The notes: generated by a model from the sequence alone, not told the origin. A stretch of DNA of 64,000 nucleotides from Diplolepis rosae (GCA_030998225.1 JAPYXD010000056.1:1922001-1986000); one strand, 5' to 3'. Shown: positions 1 to 12,907, counted from the first letter of the stretch. Translations and numbers: made by a program.

Positions 1-1122
1 TATATAGGGCAGAAAACAATTCTCATTGGGTAATCGCTATTCTGCTTTTGTCTTTATTTCATTTCGGTTAAATAAAAAATAGAAATATTTTCAAATTATG
101 GTACATTTAAGAGGTATGGTACACGAGGGATGGTACATAGTACAAGAGTCAAAATTGTGGTACGATTTCATAATTATGGTACGGTCTGGCAACGCTGGGC
201 TAGCGGTAGAAGTGAGATGAAAGTAGTTGCGTCTCACTCTAACCAATAGTCAAACCTGACGATGGAAACGTTCCGCAAATGGTGAAACATTGTATTGCCT
301 TCAAAATATTAAATTTTTAAGTAGTTGCCAATGTGGCATTGCAATAACTTCAGTTATTCGAAGATTCATCGTTTGTTACACATATTTTGAAGTCGTATAT
401 ATTTTTTTTAAACATTATGATTGGGTTTTGTGATTGATGATGATTTACAGTTTCGCATTTTGATTATGAAAATTACTTGTCTTACAAGATACAAGGTATT
501 TCTGAGATATGAATGTGATAATGCTTAAGTTTATGTAACTCGAGCTATATTTATGGGATGCAATTCTTATTCTACTTAAACTGGTTAACAAAATATGACT
601 ATGTGTTAATGGAATGAAATACATCATTTCCAAAGTAGTTTTCTGTGCTGAAACCATTTCTGGCCTCTGTTTTTTCCCAGCGCGTTACGTTTTTGAGATT
701 TTCCAAGTTGACTTTTTTTCGAAAAATCACAAATTGTATAATAAAAGGGTGTAAGAAACTGTTTAAAAGAAAAGCAATACATGATTTTGATGCGTTTTTT
801 AACTCAGAATTTATTGATTGTTTTTTGCGATATGAGATTAGATAATGATGAGATAATTTTTAAAAACTAAAACATTTATTAACTTTTTGTAAGGTGACTA
901 TAAAAAACCTACACTTAATACATTTTTTGTAAAGTTTGTATAGTTTTATGTAGCAAATGTCTATGAGATCGACGAGTAAACAACTTTTCAATCACGTCAA
1001 TGTACACTCGAACATGTACTTCTACACATGTACCCTAAGGCACTTTGTGCGCCAAAAATACACTACTGCATTCGAGCATGATGCACGTCTGTATATACAC
1101 GCACACAAGTCCACTGCTGACG
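1..1122. other. AT-rich flank, no gene
   Basis: I see no convincing coding sequence. Short open frames on both strands lack any recognisable motif. Between 100 and 182 the pentamer GGTAC occurs five times (100, 118, 132, 159, 178), usually preceded by AT, which looks like a decayed short repeat cluster or an unrecognised element end. A dispersed repeat lies at 207-276 (listed separately). Confidence 0.5.
207..276 (+). repeat. dispersed repeat, copy 1
   Basis: This stretch matches 31205-31268 in the same orientation with scattered substitutions: both contain a GAGATGAAAGTA...GTCTCACTC core, an imperfect palindrome, then AACCAAT(A/G)GTCAA and a GGAAACGTTCC/GGAGACGTTCC block. The two copies are 31 kb apart in otherwise unrelated contexts, so this is an interspersed repeat. 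No terminal structure identifies its class. Confidence 0.6.
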
Positions 1123-1212
1123 CAGTGTCTCCAGAACGTGGGATTTTTCGGCCCCCACCACGTTCCCATCTGGGAAAAACACATGCAAACGTGGCGTGTC
1201 AGTGTGTCGGCT
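1123..1212 (+). repeat. GC-rich terminal motif of the large inverted-repeat element
   Basis: Begins CAGTGTCTCCAGAACGTGGG and carries a GGCCCCCACCACG core, then a CCCA/TGGGA block. The same ordered blocks recur at 10451-10560 (CAGTGATCCCAGATCGTGGG) and, inverted, at 15330-15444. CAGTG-type ends are common for hAT transposons. This motif stands out by base composition from the AT-rich arm behind it. It is probably the true left terminus, but no 8-bp target duplication could be matched. Confidence 0.5.
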
Positions 1213-4080
1213 CTGCTACACGCTGCGGTCACCAGCTTCGTGTAAAGCCGAAGGTGCACGAAGACGGACTTCGTTACAATGCTTGAGTTTTCAAGTTATT
1301 TTTAGATTTCACGCTTTCGTTTATCGAGTCGAAATTAAGAATTGTATTTTTCTCGAGTACGTGCAAAAGAGGCGCGAAGCAGACAACGAATTTGAATTTA
1401 CGAAGTATATAGTTCAAGAAATAACACTTTTCTTCAATTTCTTGAAGAAAGTCTGCATGAAATAAACATCACTATGATCTTGGAAAATTTCATGAGGATT
1501 TCAACACTTCAAAAATAAATTTTCAGTGAAATTTAGTGACAATAAATGTATAAAATTTGAATCAATATATAATTTTCCATTCAAATTTATATACTTCTTA
1601 CTAATTTTGTACATTTAACAATTTTTCAATTAGAACAATATTTTCTATCAAGATAAAATGAACATAAAATTCAAGTTCATAATTTATATTTTCAGTTATA
1701 TGTTAGAAATATTTTCATCTCACATTTTTGTAGCCTAAGCATAAACTTTTCATTCCAAAACTTAAAATCTCTACGGAAATGGAAAATTGTCTAATAGCAG
1801 TAGATAAATTAAAAAGCTAAAATATGTGTTTATTGGTATTTCCATATTAACATATAAATATCAATCAACTTTAAATTTTACATAAAAATGTTCGTTCGAA
1901 GTGTTCAAATCTTGTTACAATTTGACAAGATTTTATGGAGGAGTGCAATCTTTTGGATGAAATATTTTGTAGTTCTTAATTTGTCTGTCCGTCTGAAATC
2001 GTAGTAAGATTTGGACAGTAAACAACAAATTTTCCAATAGAATTCAGGATCAATAATAATTGATTCAGGAAATACTTCAACTCTGTAGAGCATTTTTGTA
2101 TTTCGAATTCAAAATGTGTGCTTAAGCCACAAAAAAGTAAGCTGAAAATGTAGATATAAAACTAATTATGTCATGTTTATGTCTTCTTAATGGAAAATAC
2201 TTTGCATATAATTCTCTAATTCGATATTTTCTTAATGTATGAAAATTCAAGAAATTGATAAATATTCCATCTTTTTATAGGAACTAAAAATTTCCGGATA
2301 ATGCTTTGATTGAGAAAGCTAAAAATTTGTCAAATATTGATATAAATTGCAATTTTACAATTGCATTATTTTTCAAATATTTTAACATCTCTTCAATCTT
2401 GATAATTCTTACAGAAGTTTATTTCATGTGAGTGACTTTTTTCTTTTTCTAATGAAAGATTTCGTAATTCTAAATTCGGCCCAATTCGTAACATTGTAAA
2501 AAGATTTTAAAACTTCATAAAATTTTTTTTTCTGTTTTATTCAAAATCAATAAATATTCAATGTTTGGAATCGAAATATTAAGTAAATGATTTTTAATTT
2601 CTGGGAATAAACTGCTTTAATAAGACAATCTTTCTTCTTTGTGAGAAATCTCAATTTTAAAATTAAAATTCTACGCATAGGATACAAAAACATAATATGA
2701 AAATACTTTTATTACAGAATTTTGAAATATACAAGTTGACCAATTTTTAATCGAGTAAATCCGCTACTTTAAGCAAAAAATTATGTTAAAAATATTTTAT
2801 CAAAAAAAAAATAAGACACATTAAATTACGGTTTAAAATCCACATTCATAGATTGATGGTAAAAGCAGTTTAAAGTTTTTTAATCTTACGTTTTAGTGAC
2901 GTATGCACAGACTTTTAATCAGATAAATGAAATGCTTTATAGAAAGTCAAAAATTTCTTATTACTGCACTTAATCAAATTTATAAAGTAAAAATATTTTT
3001 TAATTGATGCTTTCACTCAATTCTTTAAACATTCATTAATTGAAAATTGTACTCAAAATTTAATCTTGCAGCGTTCCAATATTCCCACAATGTTACAAAA
3101 TCTTATTAATCATTATTTTAGTCGAATTATTTTCAAAATATTTAAAAAATAAATGTAAATATTTTGATTAAATACTCTGTCAAATTTTGCATTTGACTGA
3201 TCTTGCAAAATTGTTGAAAGTTTTGAATACCGATAGAAGAAACTTTAAATGAAATTTTATGTCCATAAATGCTTAAAGTTCTATATAGAAATATCAACTA
3301 CAACATTCTTAAATTTTATAAATAAACTACTAAATTCAAAAAGTTTCGGATTTTTTTAAAAACTGTACAAATTTCAAATATGAATCAGTCAAAATCTACT
3401 GATTATCAGTGAAATTTGACTGATTTAAATAACTAAAAACAGGTTACTGTGAATCAGTCAAATTTCACTGATTACTTCAGTGAAAAGTAACTGATTTAAC
3501 AGTGAAAAATATTTTTTCCACTGATGATTCAGTGAAAAGGCAAATCACTGATTCAATCAGTGAAAATTTGACTGATTCAGATTTAGAGTGTATACAAATT
3601 TCAAATATAAAGTGTACTCTGTACATTAATCAAACAAATTTAGAAGATGAATATTTTAATAAATATTCCTAAATATTATTGGAATATGATACATATCGAT
3701 TTAGAAAAACTTCTTCAAAGTACTCAGACATTTTTCTTGTTTTACGACATTTTTTCACCATGTTTGACCTTTGGGTAGGAGTCAAGAAAACAATTGTAGA
3801 CATACTTTCATTACGTAGTAAACTACTATGAAGACTTGCTTTTTAAATTAAAGCGAAAACTTTTAAAACCTTTAACAATCGGTTGCATGGATTCTGCTCT
3901 AATCTTGGACGCAATTAGAGAAATAGGTTTTTTTGCTTTTTTTAGATCTAGTTTTTGCCTTAAACATAAAAGAAAGAAAACACATTTGAAATATTAAAAT
4001 AAAAAAGCTGGTTCATTCTTAGAGAATCCCAAATATTCTGAAATAAAACTCCTTTACACACCACCACGGAGGTAGAGTTT
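1213..4080 (+). repeat. left arm of giant inverted repeat
   Basis: The whole 2868-bp block is the reverse complement of 7588-10453, ending abruptly at both sides (outer CTGCTACACGCTG; inner ACGGAGGTAGAGTTT). By eye the arms differ at only a few positions: the mirrored 62-codon frames at 1905-2093 and 9573-9761 differ at two residues. The arm is non-coding, AT-rich, and holds internally repeated motifs, including a CAGT(C/G)AAA cluster and spaced copies of a CACAAAAACGT-like block. It is far longer than a usual hAT terminal repeat (tens of bases). Confidence 0.9.
3384..3585. repeat. cluster of CAGT(C/G)AAA repeats in both orientations
   Basis: About fourteen copies of CAGTCAAA, CAGTGAAA or their complements occur in roughly 200 bp, most preceded by AT or TT and often pairing as head-to-head palindromes (e.g. 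ATCAGTCAAATTTCACTGAT). The same cluster lies inverted at 8085-8288. Dense, bidirectional short repeats inside transposon ends are commonly transposase-binding sites; that role here is inference. Confidence 0.75.
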
Positions 4081-4890
4081 ACTAGTAATAGTTCAATAAA
4101 TTTTATGTACTCTAAATAAATTTTTTTGTAATTGCAGAAAACTTATTCCAAATACAAAAATTGTATCTTTAAACGTACAGGATAATCAATTATAAAAATC
4201 GTTCGAATTTGAATTTCAAGGACTTGTACACACTTTCAAGGCACATCGTTTTTCCTTTTGCAAAAATTTTTAAAACTTCTAATTTTTCAAGTAATTGGGA
4301 GAAGTACATTTAAAAAAAAATTGTTTTCTCTACTTCCAGTCGCCCTAGCTTAACAAATTTTCGGAATTTTACGATTTTATTAATATTGTATTAAGTGTCT
4401 ACATTTTCTGAAACTATCTACAGGAGAAAAATTGTAATACTTTAGTAAAGAAAGTTTTCTGAAAAGTTGTAGCTCAATCAGATTAATAGCCAAAAAGTTA
4501 CCAATGTTTTAAATCGCAAACGAACGGTATAGAGGTCAAATTGGAGACGAAAACAAATAATAATAGCAACCTTCTTTTGTTTTCTTCTAAGATATACTTG
4601 ATTCTCGCTTTATGCGTTATTTGAGAAGGCAAGAGTGTGGATTCTTCATATTTTTATCGTAATTCCTTATTGAAAACGGCAAAAGTAAGAATATTATATT
4701 ATTATTTGGTGATACGTGAGTGCTCTTACGTACGTTATTGTTTGATGCCTGTGGGTAGGTTTATTTTGTGAAACTTAATTTGTGTGCAGATTACAAATTA
4801 TTCACATTCGCTCAATTTTATCGACTTTTCATCTTATTAATTCTTTTCAAATAATTCTGTTTTCCTTCGTCGTATAATTTATTGTTCACA

Positions 4891-7110
4891 ATGAGTAATC
4901 CGGTTGACCCAAATTCGAGTGTTTTGAAGGACAGCCAGGTTCAAACGAAGGTTGACCACCGTTTGAACTCTGGTTCAAACGAATGTCAATCCGCTAGAAA
5001 AGTCATGAAAAATGCTAAAAACTTTCAGTTGGGATGGTTTGAGGAATTTCCGTAGTGGAGAGAGTGGGTGGTTACATTAGAAGATGAAACAAGATTTCAT
5101 TGCAAAATTTGCAATAAAACGTTGCTATGTGGCAAAACGGAAATTGAAAAGCATGAAGCATCTTTATCACACAGAAAGAAGCAAGAGTTTTCAAATAAAT
5201 TAGAATGTTATGGAGTAGTAAGTGAAAATTCTTCTAATGTAACTGCCAATTCTTACAGTGTTGAACCTTGTGTAGCAAGTTCTTCTGCTTCAGAATTCAC
5301 AAATTCCACGATTCCGGAAAGTGTTACTTTCAAACAGAAAGTACAAGAAGCAGAGATTAGGATTAGTACATTTTTCGTAGAGCATAATTTACCATTCGCG
5401 ATTTCATCAGAATTGATAGGACTTTTCCAAGATATGGAACCTTCGGTTTTAAAAGACGTTAGATTGAGCCACACTAAAATGGTCCTAGTTGTAAATAACG
5501 TCGTATGTGCTGCTGAAACTGATCGCATGGCAAATATTTTGCGTAAGCAATCATTTTCAGTGTACGAAGACGAAACGACCGACAGGACTCTAGAAAAGTG
5601 GCTGTCATTAATGGTTCGATATGTGGAGCCAACGACATTTTCTGTCAGGGTGGAATTGCTCCAGCTTATTAATGTAAATGCTTCGGATTGTTCTGCCTCT
5701 AAAATTTTTGATGCGTTCGAAAAAGCATTGTCCGGGCAGAAAATCCCTTTATCTGATATCTGTGCTTTAGCTTGTGATAATGCACAGGTGATGGTCGGCA
5801 ATAGGTCCTCATTTAAAACAAAATTAAAGGAAAAAAGTCCCCGTTTAATTGTTTTCCCGTGTGTCTCGCATTCGTCAGTAATTGTAGCAAAATATGCTTG
5901 TGCCACAATCCCAGATGTAGAGGATTTAATCAAAGATTTGCCAGCTTTTCTTAATGCTAGATCCAAGCGAACCGCTATTTTTCGATCGATTGTTTTGGAA
6001 TTAGGAAATGACTATCAAAAAATTCCTAGTCATTCTGAAACTCGCTGACTTGTCCGCTATCGATGCATAGATATTATAATAAAGAATTGGGAAGTTATTC
6101 TTCAGTATCTTATGGTCCTCCTATCTGAGAAGGTAGAGAAGGCCAAAGATTTGTTAGGAAAAATGCAGAATCCTTTGACACTCGCATATTTCCTATTCTT
6201 GAAATTTACTTTGAATAGGTTCAACGTATACAATGCGAAATTTCAAAGTCGCGAAACAATGGTTCAGGAACTCCAGCCAAACTCGACTAAATTCTTCGTA
6301 TGGATTCTTAGCAGTTATTTGAAAGAGGGTCTTCTTCAACCGAATTTATTCTTTCAAATCATTAGAAATGTTAACTTTGCAGATCCTAGTAATCAAAAGC
6401 CGCTTCAAGACATTGACGTTGGTAAGGAAACGCGAGAATATTTCCAGCAGCAACTTACAAACAAGAAATTGCAAATAGTAGAAGTTGATCTATTTCTTCG
6501 TAATTGCTTGAAATTTTATGTCACAGCAGGCGAAGAAATTCGCAATTGACTTCCTTTTGATGACATCTTTTTGTCTTGCGTTGCTGTTTTCCGGCCTCAA
6601 GTAGCTTTCTATGCTGATCGAAGCGAAACTTTTCCTAGGGTCTGGAAAGTTTGTCAAGATTTAGGGTCGTTTGATAGAATAGGTGTACAAAAAGAGTGGG
6701 ATTCTTTACTCAAAATCAGACAGGAACTCAAAGAAAAGTGGTCGAATTTATCTTTTGACGAAATGTGGTCTAGTATCGGTGTATCTTCGACGAGTACAGG
6801 AGAAAAACTTTTTCCAAATTTGACCTCAGTATTGAATCATGTTGGGAGTCTTCCTCATTCAAATGCTGAGGCGGAGCGAGGTTTCTCCATGCTCACGGAC
6901 GCGAAAACTCCCAAAAGAAATCGCTCAGGAAACAGGACGGTCAACTCAATTTGTGTTACTCGATCAGCCCTAAAGGCGAGAGCTGAAACAGCCAGAACAA
7001 CGAGCATCACTTCGAAGCATTTGCAATTAATAACCGAAAATCTATATGAGATGGCAGAAAGTGATAGGGAAAGTGGTTTGTCGCTCTTCGCTCACGAAGG
7101 AGAGGATTAA
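4891..7110 (+). pseudogene. hAT-superfamily transposase, three in-frame stops
   Basis: A single frame of 740 codons (ATG at 4891) is broken only by stops at 5053-5055 (TAG), 6046-6048 (TGA, where the family has Trp) and 6547-6549 (TGA, probably from Arg). Near the N-terminus (about residues 60-100) a C2H2-type BED-like finger is visible: CKIC then H...H. Then comes a hAT catalytic core: an acidic site in YEDETTDR, a second in ACDNAQVMVG, and the C-terminal dimerisation block LPHSNAEAERGFSML, which carries the catalytic Glu. The product would be a cut-and-paste transposase acting in the nucleus on its element ends. It sits centrally between the arms, with about 0.8 kb and 0.5 kb of spacer on either side. 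It resembles the pseudogene at 33805-35560. The ATG choice rests on in-frame continuity only. Confidence 0.88.
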
Positions 7111-7587
7111 TTCTAATGGCCAAGGCATGGCGTTAATCAATTTCAAACCCCTTTCTTACTCACAAAATAATGACATTTTATTTCTTATATCAGAGATACG
7201 TTCTTTATTCCTTTCTTCGCGTGCCTCGGGTATGGAAATTGTTTAGTTTTAATTATTATTTTGTGAGTAAGAAAACATACTGAAATTGAGTAATATCACG
7301 CTTTGGGCATAAATGAGAGGCAAGGGGACTCACAATAATCAAGCACCCCAAATCATCCCGAATTAATCAAACTTCTTCATTATTTGATTTAAAACAAAAC
7401 ATTTTTGTTCGACGTATACTGGCATTTGATAGAGGCAAGCCTGAAGTACGGGCTACATTTGTAGAGTTTTTTACCACTTTGCTTCATTTTTTTCCTTTTT
7501 TCTTTTTGCTTGAAAGCAAAAACCCTTTTCGTTTCGTAGGACGTGAACTAGGCCTACAGGGGATACCACGTAAAAAAAACGAGCCTT

Positions 7588-10453
7588 AAACTCTACCTCC
7601 GTGGTGGTGTGTAAAGGAGTTTTATTTCAGAATATTTGGGATTCTCTAAGAATGAACCAGCTTTTTTATTTTAATATTTCAAATGTGTTTTCTTTCTTTT
7701 ATGTTTAAGGCAAAAACTAGATCTAAAAAAAGCAAAAAAACCTATTTCTCTAATTGCGTCCAAGATTAGAGCAGAATCCATGCAACCGATTGTTAAAGGT
7801 TTTAAAAGTTTTCGCTTTAATTTAAAAAGCAAGTCTTCATAGTAGTTTACTACGTAATGAAAGTATGTCTACAATTGTTTTCTTGACTCCTACCCAAAGG
7901 TCAAACATGGTGAAAAAATGTCGTAAAACAAGAAAAATGTCTGAGTACTTTGAAGAAGTTTTTCTAAATCGATATGTATCATATTCCAATAATATTTAGG
8001 AATATTTATTAAAATATTCATCTTCTAAATTTGTTTGATTAATGTACAGAGTACACTTTATATTTGAAATTTGTATACACTCTAAATCTGAATCAGTCAA
8101 ATTTTCACTGATTGAATCAGTGATTTGCCTTTTCACTGAATCATCAGTGGAAAAAATATTTTTCACTGTTAAATCAGTTACTTTTCACTGAAGTAATCAG
8201 TGAAATTTGACTGATTCACAGTAACCTGTTTTTAGTTATTTAAATCAGTCAAATTTCACTGATAATCAGTAGATTTTGACTGATTCATATTTGAAATTTG
8301 TACAGTTTTTAAAAAAATCCGAAACTTTTTGAATTTAGTAGTTTATTTATAAAATTTGAGAATGTTGTAGTTGATATTTCTATATAGAACTTTAAGCATT
8401 TATGGACATAAAATTTCATTTAAAGTTTCTTCTATCGGTATTCAAAACTTTCAACAATTTTGCAAGATCAGTCAAATGCAAAATTTGACAGAGTATTTAA
8501 TCAAAATATTTACATTTATTTTTTAAATATTTTGAAAATAATTCGACTAAAATAATGAATAATAAGATTTTGTAACATTGTGGGAATATTGGAACGCTGC
8601 AAGATTAAATTTTGAGTACAATTTTCATTTAATGAATGTTTAAAGAATTGAGTGAAAGCATCAATTAAAAAATATTGTTACTTTATAAATTTGATTAAGT
8701 GCAGTAATAAGAAATTTTTGACTTTCTATAAAGCATTTCATTTATCTGATTAAAAGTCTGTGCATACGTCACTAAAACGTAAGATTAAAAAACTTTAAAC
8801 TGCTTTTACCATCAATCTATGAATGTGGATTTTAAACCGTAATTTAATGTGTCTTATTTTTTTTTGATAAAATATTTTTAACATAATTTTTTGCTTAAAG
8901 TAGCGGATTTACTCGATTAAAAATTGGTCAACTTGTATATTTCAAAATTCTGTAATAAAAGTATTTTCATATTATGTTTTTGTATCCTATGCGTAGAATT
9001 TTAATTTTAAAATTGAGATTTCTCACAAAGAAGAAAGATTGTCTTATTAAAGCAGTTTATTCCCAGAAATTAAAAATCATTTACTTAATATTTCGATTCC
9101 AAACATTGAATATTTATTGATTTTGAATAAAACAGAAAAAAAATTTTTATGAAGTTTTAAAATCTTTTTACAATGTTACGAATTGGGCCGAATTTAGAAT
9201 TACGAAATCTTTCATTAGAAAAAGAAAAAGTCACTCACATGAAATAAACTTCTGTAAGAATTATCAAGATTGAAGAGATGTTAAAATATTTGAAAAATAA
9301 TGCAATTGTAAAATTGCAATTTATATCAATATTTGACAAATTTTTAGCTTTCTCAATCAAAGCATTATCCGGAAATTTTTAGTTCCTATAAAAAGATGGA
9401 ATATTTATCAATTTCTTGAATGTTCATACATTAAGAAAATATCGAATTAGAGAATTATATGCAAAGTATTTTCCATTAAGAAGACATAAACATGACATAA
9501 TTAGTTTTATATCTACATTTTCAGCTTACTTTTTTGTGGCTTAAGCACACATTTTGAATTCGAAATACAAAAATGCTCTACAGAGTTGAAGTATTTCCTG
9601 AATCAATTATTATTGATCCTGAATTCTATTGGGAAATTTGTTGTTTACTGTTCAAATCTTACTACGATTTCAGACGGACAGACAAATTAAGAACTACAAA
9701 ATATTTCATCCAAAAGATTGCACTCCTCCATAAAATCTTGTCAAATTGTAACAAGATTTGAACACTTCGAACGAACATTTTTATGTAAAATTTAAAGTTG
9801 ATTGATATTTATATGTTAATATGGAAATACCAATAAACACATATTTTAGCTTTTTAATTTATCTACTGCTATTAGACAATTTTCCATTTCCGTAGAGATT
9901 TTAAGTTTTGGAATGAAAAGTTTATGCTTAGGCTACAAAAATGTGAGATGAAAATATTTCTAACATATAACTGAAAATATAAATTATGAACTTGAATTTT
10001 ATGTTCATTTTATCTTGATAGAAAATATTGTTCTAATTGAAAAATTGTTAAATGTACAAAATTAGTAAGAAGTATATAAATTTGAATGGAAAATTATATA
10101 TTGATTCAAATTTTATACATTTATTGTCACTAAATTTCACTGAAAGTTTATTTTTGAAGTGTTGAAATCCTCATGAATTTTTCCAAGATCATAGTGATGT
10201 TTATTTCATGCAGACTTTCTTCAAGAAATTGAAGAAAAGTGTTATTTCTTGAACTATATACTTCGTAAATTCAAATTCGTTGTCTGCTTCGCGCCTCTTT
10301 TGCACGTACTCGAGAAAAATACAATTCTTAATTTCCACTCGATAAACGAAAGCGTGAAATCTAAAAATAACTTGAAAACTCAAGCATTGTAACGAAGTCC
10401 GTCTTCGTGCACCTTCGGCTTTACACGAAGCTGGTGACCGCAGCGTGTAGCAG
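7588..10453 (-). repeat. right arm of giant inverted repeat
   Basis: Reverse complement of 1213-4080 over its full length (2866 bp), with a few substitutions and one or two short indels (e.g. around 8670). It ends at CAGCGTGTAGCAG (10441-10453). The last bases overlap the CAGTG start of the next element, so the GC-rich terminal motif expected outside this arm is absent or replaced by that of the neighbour. Confidence 0.9.
8085..8288. repeat. CAGT(C/G)AAA cluster, mirrored copy
   Basis: Inverted copy of 3384-3585 within the right arm, with the same order and spacing of the short repeats and essentially no divergence. Confidence 0.75.
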
Positions 10454-11339
10454 TGATCCCAGATCGTGGGAGCTGGCGGGCCCCACCACGCCCCCATGTG
10501 GGAGCACACACAATCAAGCGCGCCGTGTCGGTGTGTCCCCCACTTCCTCGCTTCGATTTCACACTTTCGTCTGTTGAGCCAAGATCGAAAATTATGTTTC
10601 TGTCGACTTCGTGTCAAAGTGGCGCGAAGCAGACGACAAATTTAAAATCACCAAATTTATCATTTAGGATATTACCTTTCTTTCTTTGATATTTCCAAAA
10701 ACATTCACTTAAAATGAACATCTAAACATTTTATTTTGAATTTTAGGATGATTTAAAGACTCAGAAAATGATTTTCTATTGAAATTTAAACTTAATAAAT
10801 TTTCAAAGTTTCAAAAAAAAATCAATTTCAATATTTTTTAGCTGTGCAAATCAAATAATTCAATTAGAATATTATGTAGAGAATATTATATATTAAGGAA
10901 TGATAAAATATGATATTGTAGTTTAAAAAATAAAATATTAAAATACTTAAGTAATACATAAATTATATCTAGTTATACACTCGAAATTATACGATAGAGT
11001 TTCTTCTTTGGTATGAGGCAACATTGAAAAAAATTTCATTCAAATAAAATACTCAGAAAACTTTTTAAAATACGTAATATTATTCACATATGAATTTTAT
11101 TATAAAACTGTGAATAAAAGGTTTCAGTATTCAAAACACCAAAATCACATCTAAATTTGCATACGAAATTACACTTTACGATTTCTCTTATTTAAAATAC
11201 AAATATTTATTTCAAATAAAATAGTTTTTAAAAAATTTTGTAGTACGTGAATCAACTATATCAATTAAAAAATTAAATGGAAAATATTTTATTTAAAAAA
11301 AATAAGTAATAAGAAATTAAGGTTAAAAATCTACTTTCT

Positions 11340-12690
11340 TAATTACATGGTGTTAGTAGATAAAAATGTTCTCATTTTACGTTTTAGTGGCTTATATGCA
11401 TAGACTTTTCAATGAAAAAAAGCAAACACATAAGCAAAATTTTCTAATTGATGCAGTTGATCAAATTTATAAAACCGAAACATGTTTTAATTAATATATT
11501 AATTTAAAGCTTCAAAGATTTATTAACTTAAAATTTTACTTGGAATTTTCCAAGAATTTCACATAATCTCAAAAATGTTTATATTAGACGAATGCTTTTC
11601 AGATATCAATAAAATTCCGTAGTCAATAAATGTTTAAAGTTTCAAGTTAAGGTATTGATTGGAAATTTAGTAGCTTTTTTAGTTAACTATTTTAATCAGA
11701 AAATTCTTCATTTTCGTAGATTTTTTCAATTTTTTAATTAAAAATGTATGCATAGGCCACAAAAACGTGAGGTGAAAATGTTGAATCATCAGCTACAATT
11801 TCTAGGCAACAGAAAATTTAATTCGATTGTGGTAGGGCCCTACCTGTTTTGCCCTGTCAGTAATCAGGTGCTGATCCACTTTTTCAAAAATATGCAATAA
11901 GACGAAAGCGAAATAAAATAGCTCTAATTATATAATAATATATAACATTGTATGCAAGATTGTAGCCAAATCTAAAAAATATTTCTTTGAATGCCATGTA
12001 TAAATAATCTTTTTTTAGAAATTTGGAAAAACATGTCGTCCTAATTATATAATGTCCGTAAATTAATAGTATTCAATAACGATCGTATTAGTATTAGTAT
12101 TATCAAGGTAATTGGCTGATATGCAGCAAATGCGAGTTTCAAACCCCTGTACATCTAAAAATTTTTTTAATCGATTTTATCGAATAGCTAGGACCCTACA
12201 CAATCGAATTAACATTTTTGTTGCCTAGAAATTGTAACTGGTGATTCAAAATTTTCACCTCACGTTTTTGTGGCCTATGCATAAATTTTTAATTAAGAAA
12301 TTGAAAAATCTACGAAAATGAAGAATTTTCTGATTAAAATAGTTAACTAACAAAGCTACTGAATTTACAATCAATACCTCAACTTGAAATTTTAAACATT
12401 TATTGACTATGGAATTTTATTGATATTTGTAAAAACATTCGCCTAATAAAAACATTTTTAAGATTATGTGAAATTCTTGGAAAATTCTCAGTAAAATTCA
12501 AAGTCAATAAATATTTGAAGACTTAAATCAATATATTAATTAAAACATATTTTGGGTTTGAAAATTTTATCAACTGCATCAATTAGAAAATTTTGCCTTT
12601 GTGTAAAGCATTTCTTTTTTTCATTAAAAAGTCTATCGTATAAGCCACTAAAACGTAAAATGAGAACTTGAAATTGGAAAAAATGTACTG
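11340..12690. repeat. internal palindrome, arms about 0.5 kb
   Basis: Sequence 11340-11850 is the diverged reverse complement of 12180-12690, seen in matched blocks such as GCATAGGCCACAAAAACGTG (11754) against its complement near 12270, GGTAGGGCCCTAC against GTAGGGTCCTAC, and the ACGTTTTAGTGGCTTAT block near each outer end. The loop (about 11850-12180) has no open frame of note. The arms are older than the giant repeat: substitutions are frequent. Confidence 0.75.
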
Positions 12691-12907
12691 AAGTTTTATA
12701 TATACATAAAAACAAAGTTTTCTTAATATTATAGAGCTCAACTGAATTTTCAAAAAATATATCTTAAAAACTACCAAACTGTAACAGAACTTTTATAAAA
12801 TTATCATAAAATTGTGTAACTGTAACTGAGTTTCAATTGCATGTGGATGAATTTTCAGTTGCATGTGAGTGCATTGAACTTCAGTTACCAAAACGTAAAA
12901 TTATTGT

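Noticed and set aside
957..1465. Overlapping frames of 66-109 codons at the edge of the left arm
   Set aside because: They occur in several frames on both strands over the GC-rich terminal motif, and the mirrored region 10201-10617 gives the same. They reflect low stop density, not coding.
1905..2093. 62-codon frame present twice (also 9573-9761)
   Set aside because: The two copies are simply the two arms of the inverted repeat; conservation is by duplication, and the peptide has no motif or upstream context.
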